Positions 60,887-64,000 of a stretch of 64,000 bases of DNA are shown here, piece after piece. The DNA is from Bin87 sp963665395. Its GTDB lineage: Bacteria; Chloroflexota; Dehalococcoidia; Lucifugimonadales; UBA3495. The position numbers and the translations under genes are program-made. Numbering within the stretch: the stretch's first letter is position 1; each line of letters begins with the position of its first letter. The notes under the pieces are model-generated. The model did no database searches. It was given only the letters and a program-made list of their open reading frames with translations, and was not told the origin of the DNA. The DNA lies in the NCBI GenBank assembly GCA_963665395.2, contig OY762251.1, positions 2,666,001 to 2,730,000 of the forward strand, written 5' to 3'.

Positions 60887-62341
60887 ATGCCAGCCCGCAC
60901 CGGACAGCAATACATCGACGAACTCAAAAACCGCCCCCGCGAGGTGTGGATCCGGGGCGAGCGCGTTGACGACGTAACCACGCATCCCGGCCTGAAGAAC
61001 GGCGTCAAGGCGGTGGCCGCCCTCTACGATATGCAGCACGACCCGTCGCTGCGCGAGGAGATGACCTTCGCCTCCCCCGCCACCGGCGACCCGGTTGGTC
61101 TGTCCTTCATGGTTCCCGAAACCGTTGACGACCTGATCCGCAAGCGGGAAATGATGTCCCGCTGGGCTTGGGCCAGCTGCGGCATGATGGGCCGCTCCCC
61201 CGACTTTATGAACTCCATCTTCACCGCCTGGGCCGGCTCCGCCGATTACTTCGCCCAGGATCGCCCTGAGTTCAAAAAGAACGTCCTCAACTATCACGAG
61301 TTCCTCCGCGAAAACGACGTCACCCTCACCCACGCCCTGGTCAACCTCCAGCGCAGCCGCACTCCCGCCGCCGCCGACAACCTCACCCAGGAAGTGGCCC
61401 TCACCGCCGTCAAGCAGACCGACGCCGGCATCGTCGTGCGGGGTAGCCGCGTCCTGGCCACCCTCGGCCCCATCTCCGACGAAATCGCCATTTACCCCGT
61501 CGCCAGCCACCGCCTGGCCGACGACGACTGGAAGCATTCCTTCTCCTTCTCCATCCCCTGCGACACCCCCGGCGTCAAGTTCCTCTGCCGCGAGAGCCTC
61601 GACCAGGGCCGTTCCCATTTCGACCACCCCCTCGGCTCCCGCTTCGAGGAGATGGACACCGTCGTCTTCTTCGACAACGTGCTGGTGCCCTGGGAGCGCG
61701 TCTTCCTGCTGGGCAATGTGGAGTTGTGCAACAACTACGGCACGGGCACCATGTCCAACGCCCACACCGGCTACCAGGTGCTGAATCGCTGCCTGGTAAA
61801 AACGGAGTTCATGCTGGGCCTGGCCGACCTGATTGTGGAGACGCTGGGCTCCGGCTCCATACCCCACATCCAGGAACAGGTCGCCGAGCTCATCACCTAC
61901 CGGGATATGATGCGGGCCTGCCTCCGCGCCGCCGAAGCCGACGCCCGGCCCAACCAGTACGGCATGATGTGTCCCGCCATGGGCCCCATCCAGGCCGGCC
62001 GCACCCTGTTCGGCCGGACGCTGTATCCCCGCATGATCGAGATTACCCAGCTCCTCGGCACCAGCAGCCTCATGGCCCTGCCCGCCGAAGCCGACTTCGA
62101 GTCCGGCATCGCCCCCGAAGTCAACCACTACCTCGCCACCGATTCCACCGACGCCTGGGAGCGTTCCAAGCTGTTCCACCTGGCCTGGGACGCCTCGTGC
62201 AGTTCCTTCAGCGGACGCCAGGTGCTCTACGAGCGAATGTTCGGCGGCAACCCCGTCCGCAACGCCATGATGCTCTTCAGCAACTACGACAAGGAACCCT
62301 TCCGCCAAAAGGTGCGCGCCTTCCTGGACGCTGACGATTAG
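60887..62341 (+). CDS. 4-hydroxyphenylacetate 3-hydroxylase (HpaB) family monooxygenase
   Basis: 484 aa with AAGGAGGTG upstream. HpaB/acyl-CoA-dehydrogenase-like fold: TGQQYIDELKNRPREVWIRG, HDPSLREEMTFASP, GNVELCNNY-type flavin-binding region, and SLMALPAEADFESGIAPEV. Two-component FADH2-dependent aromatic hydroxylase; the flavin reductase partner is not in the window. The exact phenolic substrate cannot be assigned. Its stop codon is the start of a tandem triplication. Confidence 0.92.
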   Translation: MPARTGQQYIDELKNRPREVWIRGERVDDVTTHPGLKNGVKAVAALYDMQHDPSLREEMTFASPATGDPVGLSFMVPETVDDLIRKREMMSRWAWASCGMMGRSPDFMNSIFTAWAGSADYFAQDRPEFKKNVLNYHEFLRENDVTLTHALVNLQRSRTPAAADNLTQEVALTAVKQTDAGIVVRGSRVLATLGPISDEIAIYPVASHRLADDDWKHSFSFSIPCDTPGVKFLCRESLDQGRSHFDHPLGSRFEEMDTVVFFDNVLVPWERVFLLGNVELCNNYGTGTMSNAHTGYQVLNRCLVKTEFMLGLADLIVETLGSGSIPHIQEQVAELITYRDMMRACLRAAEADARPNQYGMMCPAMGPIQAGRTLFGRTLYPRMIEITQLLGTSSLMALPAEADFESGIAPEVNHYLATDSTDAWERSKLFHLAWDASCSSFSGRQVLYERMFGGNPVRNAMMLFSNYDKEPFRQKVRAFLDADD

Positions 62342-62888
62342 CGCAATTGCCCCCTCTCCCTTGATGGGAGAGGGCTGGGGTGAGGGTGAAAATCACTGCT
62401 ACTAGGACACATCACCGCAAGGAGAAACCAAAAATGTCGTACACCCCGAAACACCTCGGCCACCTGGTAATGCGCGTCCGCGACCTGGACCGCTCCCTGG
62501 ACTTCTACACCCGCGTCGACGATTAGCGCAATTGCCCCCTCTCCCTTGATGGGAGAGGGCTGGGGTGAGGGTGAAAATCACTGCTACTAGGACACATCAC
62601 CGCAAGGAGAAACCAAAAATGTCGTACACCCCCCAAACACCTCGGCCACCTGGTAATGCGCGTCCGCGACCTGGACCGCTCCCTGGACTTCTACACCCGC
62701 GTCGACGATTAGCGCAATTGCCCCCTCTCCCTTGATGGGAGAGGGCTGGGGTGAGGGTGAAAATCACTGCTACTAGGACACATCACCGCAAGGAGAAACC
62801 AAAAATGTCATACACCCCGAAACACCTCGGCCACCTGGTAATGCGCGTCCGCGACCTGGACCGCTCCCTGGACTTCTACACCCGCGTC
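62333..62888. repeat. Three tandem copies of a 185-bp unit
   Basis: Copies at 62333-62517, 62518-62703 (one extra C) and 62704-62888. Each includes the GACGATTAG end of the HpaB-type gene, the intergenic hairpin CCCTCTCCCTTGATGGGAGAGGG region, the ribosome site and the first 28 codons of the VOC gene. Only the third copy leads into the full gene. Either a true tandem duplication or an assembly error. Confidence 0.92.
62433..62526 (+). pseudogene. Truncated VOC start fragment, repeat copy 1
   Basis: ATG with AAGGAG upstream opens a frame identical to the first 28 residues of the downstream VOC protein (SYTPKHLGHLVMRVRDLDRS...), then reads VDD and stops where the duplicated GACGATTAG follows. 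A second copy (62619 on) is frameshifted by an extra C. No complete product. Confidence 0.8.
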
Positions 62889-63287
62889 ATGGGCCTTACC
62901 ATCATGGAGCGTTCCCCCAGCGGCACCGTCTTCATGTCGGCCAACACCGAGAAGTCCCACGAGCTCGCCATCCGCGCCATCGGCATGGACGCCGCCGGCC
63001 CTGACCACTCCATCGTCGGGCAGGCCCACATGGCCTGGCAGATGGAGACCTTTGAGGACCTCCAGGAACTCTACAACCGCCTCCTGGAGAACAACGTCCG
63101 CATCAACCGCGTCAGCGACCACGGCATTTCCCTGGGCGTCTATCTCCTCGACCCCGACGACAACGAGATTGAGGTCTATTACGAAATGCCCGCCTCCCAA
63201 TGGGAGCGCCACCCCGAGCGCGGCCTCTTCGGCGGCGCCTTCCCCCTCAAGCTCGAAGAGCCGGCCGCTGCCCTGGCCGACGACTAA
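62805..63287 (+). CDS. VOC family protein (extradiol dioxygenase-like)
   Basis: 160 aa from the ATG at 62805 (AAGGAG upstream). YTPKHLGHLVMRVRDLDRSLDFY, HSIVGQAHMAWQMETFEDL and YLLDPDDNEIEVYYE give metal-ligand positions His, His and Glu of one-domain VOC enzymes. Adjacent to an HpaB-type hydroxylase, so ring cleavage of a catechol-like product is plausible but unproven. Preceded by two truncated tandem copies of its own start. Confidence 0.92.
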   Translation: MSYTPKHLGHLVMRVRDLDRSLDFYTRVMGLTIMERSPSGTVFMSANTEKSHELAIRAIGMDAAGPDHSIVGQAHMAWQMETFEDLQELYNRLLENNVRINRVSDHGISLGVYLLDPDDNEIEVYYEMPASQWERHPERGLFGGAFPLKLEEPAAALADD

Positions 63288-63312
63288 ACCGTATCAACGT
63301 AGGGGCGAATAA

Positions 63313-64000
63313 TCATTCGCCCCTGCAACTCCCGACCCGCCGCCGTTTCGCCGCCGGCGCTTCGTACAACACGCCGGCCTCCGTCAACATCGCCACCTTC
63401 TCCGCCGAGTATCCCAACTGATCCCCCAGCACCGCGTAATTGTGCTCCCCCAGCTGCGGCGCCGGCCCGCTCACCGCCGCCGGCGTTGCCGAAAAGCGGT
63501 ACGGCGGCGACACCACTCCCACCGGCCCAACCTCCGGATATTCAATCTCCTGAAACGCGCCCCGTCCGTTGTAGTGCGGATGCCGCCAGATTTCTTCCTG
63601 CGACAGCACTGGCCCCGATGAAATCCGCGCCTCCGCCAGCACCAGCAGCGCTGCTTCATCATCGGGCAGGCTTTGCAGCCACTCTTCGATGATGCCCACG
63701 ACTTCATCCCGCCGTTCCACCCGGTCGTCGTCGGTCAGATAGCGCGGATCCTCAATCAAATCCTCCCGCCCCATGCACCCGCACAGCCGGCCCCACGCGC
63801 TGTTTGCTCCCTGCCCCGGCGCTTGCAGGGAAATGTAGCCGTCTTTCGCCTTCAGTATGCCCATTGGGAATGTGTAGGTGTTCTGCTCCCCATTCCGGTA
63901 GTGCAATGGCGCTCCATGATTAGCCGCCACGTGGGGCATCGCCAGCGAGTCCAGGAACAGCAGGCTGTCGATCATGGACAAGTCGATGTACTGGCCCTCC
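63313..64000 (-). CDS. CaiB/BaiF family CoA-transferase, 5' end outside window
   Basis: At least 229 aa in the window; the open frame continues to the window edge upstream (EGQYIDLSMIDSLLFLDSLA), so the N-terminal part is missing. The C-terminal half is complete with NGEQNTYTFPMGILKAKDGYISLQ, LPDDEAALLVLAEARI, and PQLGEHNYAVLGDQLGYS. Type III CoA-transferases swap CoA between carboxylic acids. The N-terminal catalytic Asp lies outside the window. Converges with the VOC gene. Confidence 0.9.
   Translation of the reverse strand, partial: EGQYIDLSMIDSLLFLDSLAMPHVAANHGAPLHYRNGEQNTYTFPMGILKAKDGYISLQAPGQGANSAWGRLCGCMGREDLIEDPRYLTDDDRVERRDEVVGIIEEWLQSLPDDEAALLVLAEARISSGPVLSQEEIWRHPHYNGRGAFQEIEYPEVGPVGVVSPPYRFSATPAAVSGPAPQLGEHNYAVLGDQLGYSAEKVAMLTEAGVLYEAPAAKRRRVGSCRGE

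Noticed and set aside
62333..62888. CRISPR-like array
   Set aside because: Units are 185 bp and include coding ends; there are no short spacers.

Overview
The window looks like a piece of a high-GC, free-living Chloroflexota genome of the Dehalococcoidia/SAR202 type. This is inferred from content, not from a marker phylogeny. The signs are two LLM-class (F420/FMN-type) flavin oxidoreductases, four VOC/glyoxalase-fold proteins plus a PhnB-like one, an HpaB-type monooxygenase, a CaiB/BaiF CoA-transferase, an orphan molybdopterin hydroxylase subunit, lipoproteins with Q/P-rich linkers, and a MqnA-type protein of the futalosine menaquinone pathway. No tRNA, rRNA, CRISPR array or prophage was seen.

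Layout. 0-10 kb: a lipid-anchored peptide-type binding protein, a NUDIX hydrolase, a DUF433/PIN toxin-antitoxin pair, a molybdenum hydroxylase large subunit, a hendecad coiled-coil membrane protein, a DUF3467 protein, a MetF-like reductase and a MqnA-like protein. 10-16 kb: a HigBA-like pair translationally coupled to a secreted gluzincin peptidase, then a convergent three-gene envelope operon (repeat lipoprotein, DUF4350-like membrane protein, SppA/S49 protease). 16-21 kb: a leftward run of amidohydrolase, VOC proteins and a MATE exporter. 21-26 kb: yebC-ruvC-ruvA, a Uma2 nuclease and uvrB. 26-29.4 kb: a zinc-ribbon protein, a duplicated membrane gene and a gene-poor stretch of mobile repeats. 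29.4-35.8 kb: a split D-glutamate-cyclase-like pair, a response regulator, an LLM oxidoreductase, a tandemly duplicated HigBA locus, an alkyltransferase-like protein and a putative quinol monooxygenase. 35.9-39.9 kb: a restriction-methylase (type IIG-like) with a C-terminal HEPN/PaREP1-like domain, followed by a stand-alone homologue of that domain. 40-50 kb: hydrolase, beta-propeller, Panacea/RelE pair, rplS, priA, a small-protein/retropepsin pair, an aminotransferase and fhs. 50-58 kb: a cupredoxin-iron-binding-protein fusion, def, a HEPN pair, a CCA-type tRNA nucleotidyltransferase and secDF. 58-64 kb: a second small-protein/retropepsin pair, LLM oxidoreductase, coiled-coil nuclease-like protein, HpaB-type hydroxylase, VOC protein and the start-truncated CoA-transferase.

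The main unexplained signals are: (1) short non-autonomous insertion elements with 9-13 bp target duplications, three of which landed at the 3' ends of genes and rewrote their C termini or separated neighbours; (2) the methylase-nuclease-HEPN plus HEPN locus, whose accessory gene was cut short by such an element and can be restored exactly by deleting it; (3) two copies of a small-protein plus retropepsin-like protease module arranged like toxin-antitoxin pairs; (4) an envelope operon coupling a helical repeat lipoprotein to a membrane S49 protease; (5) a type-1-copper domain fused to an iron-type binding protein. Toxin-antitoxin-like modules are frequent: five sites plus an orphan antitoxin with a toxin stub.
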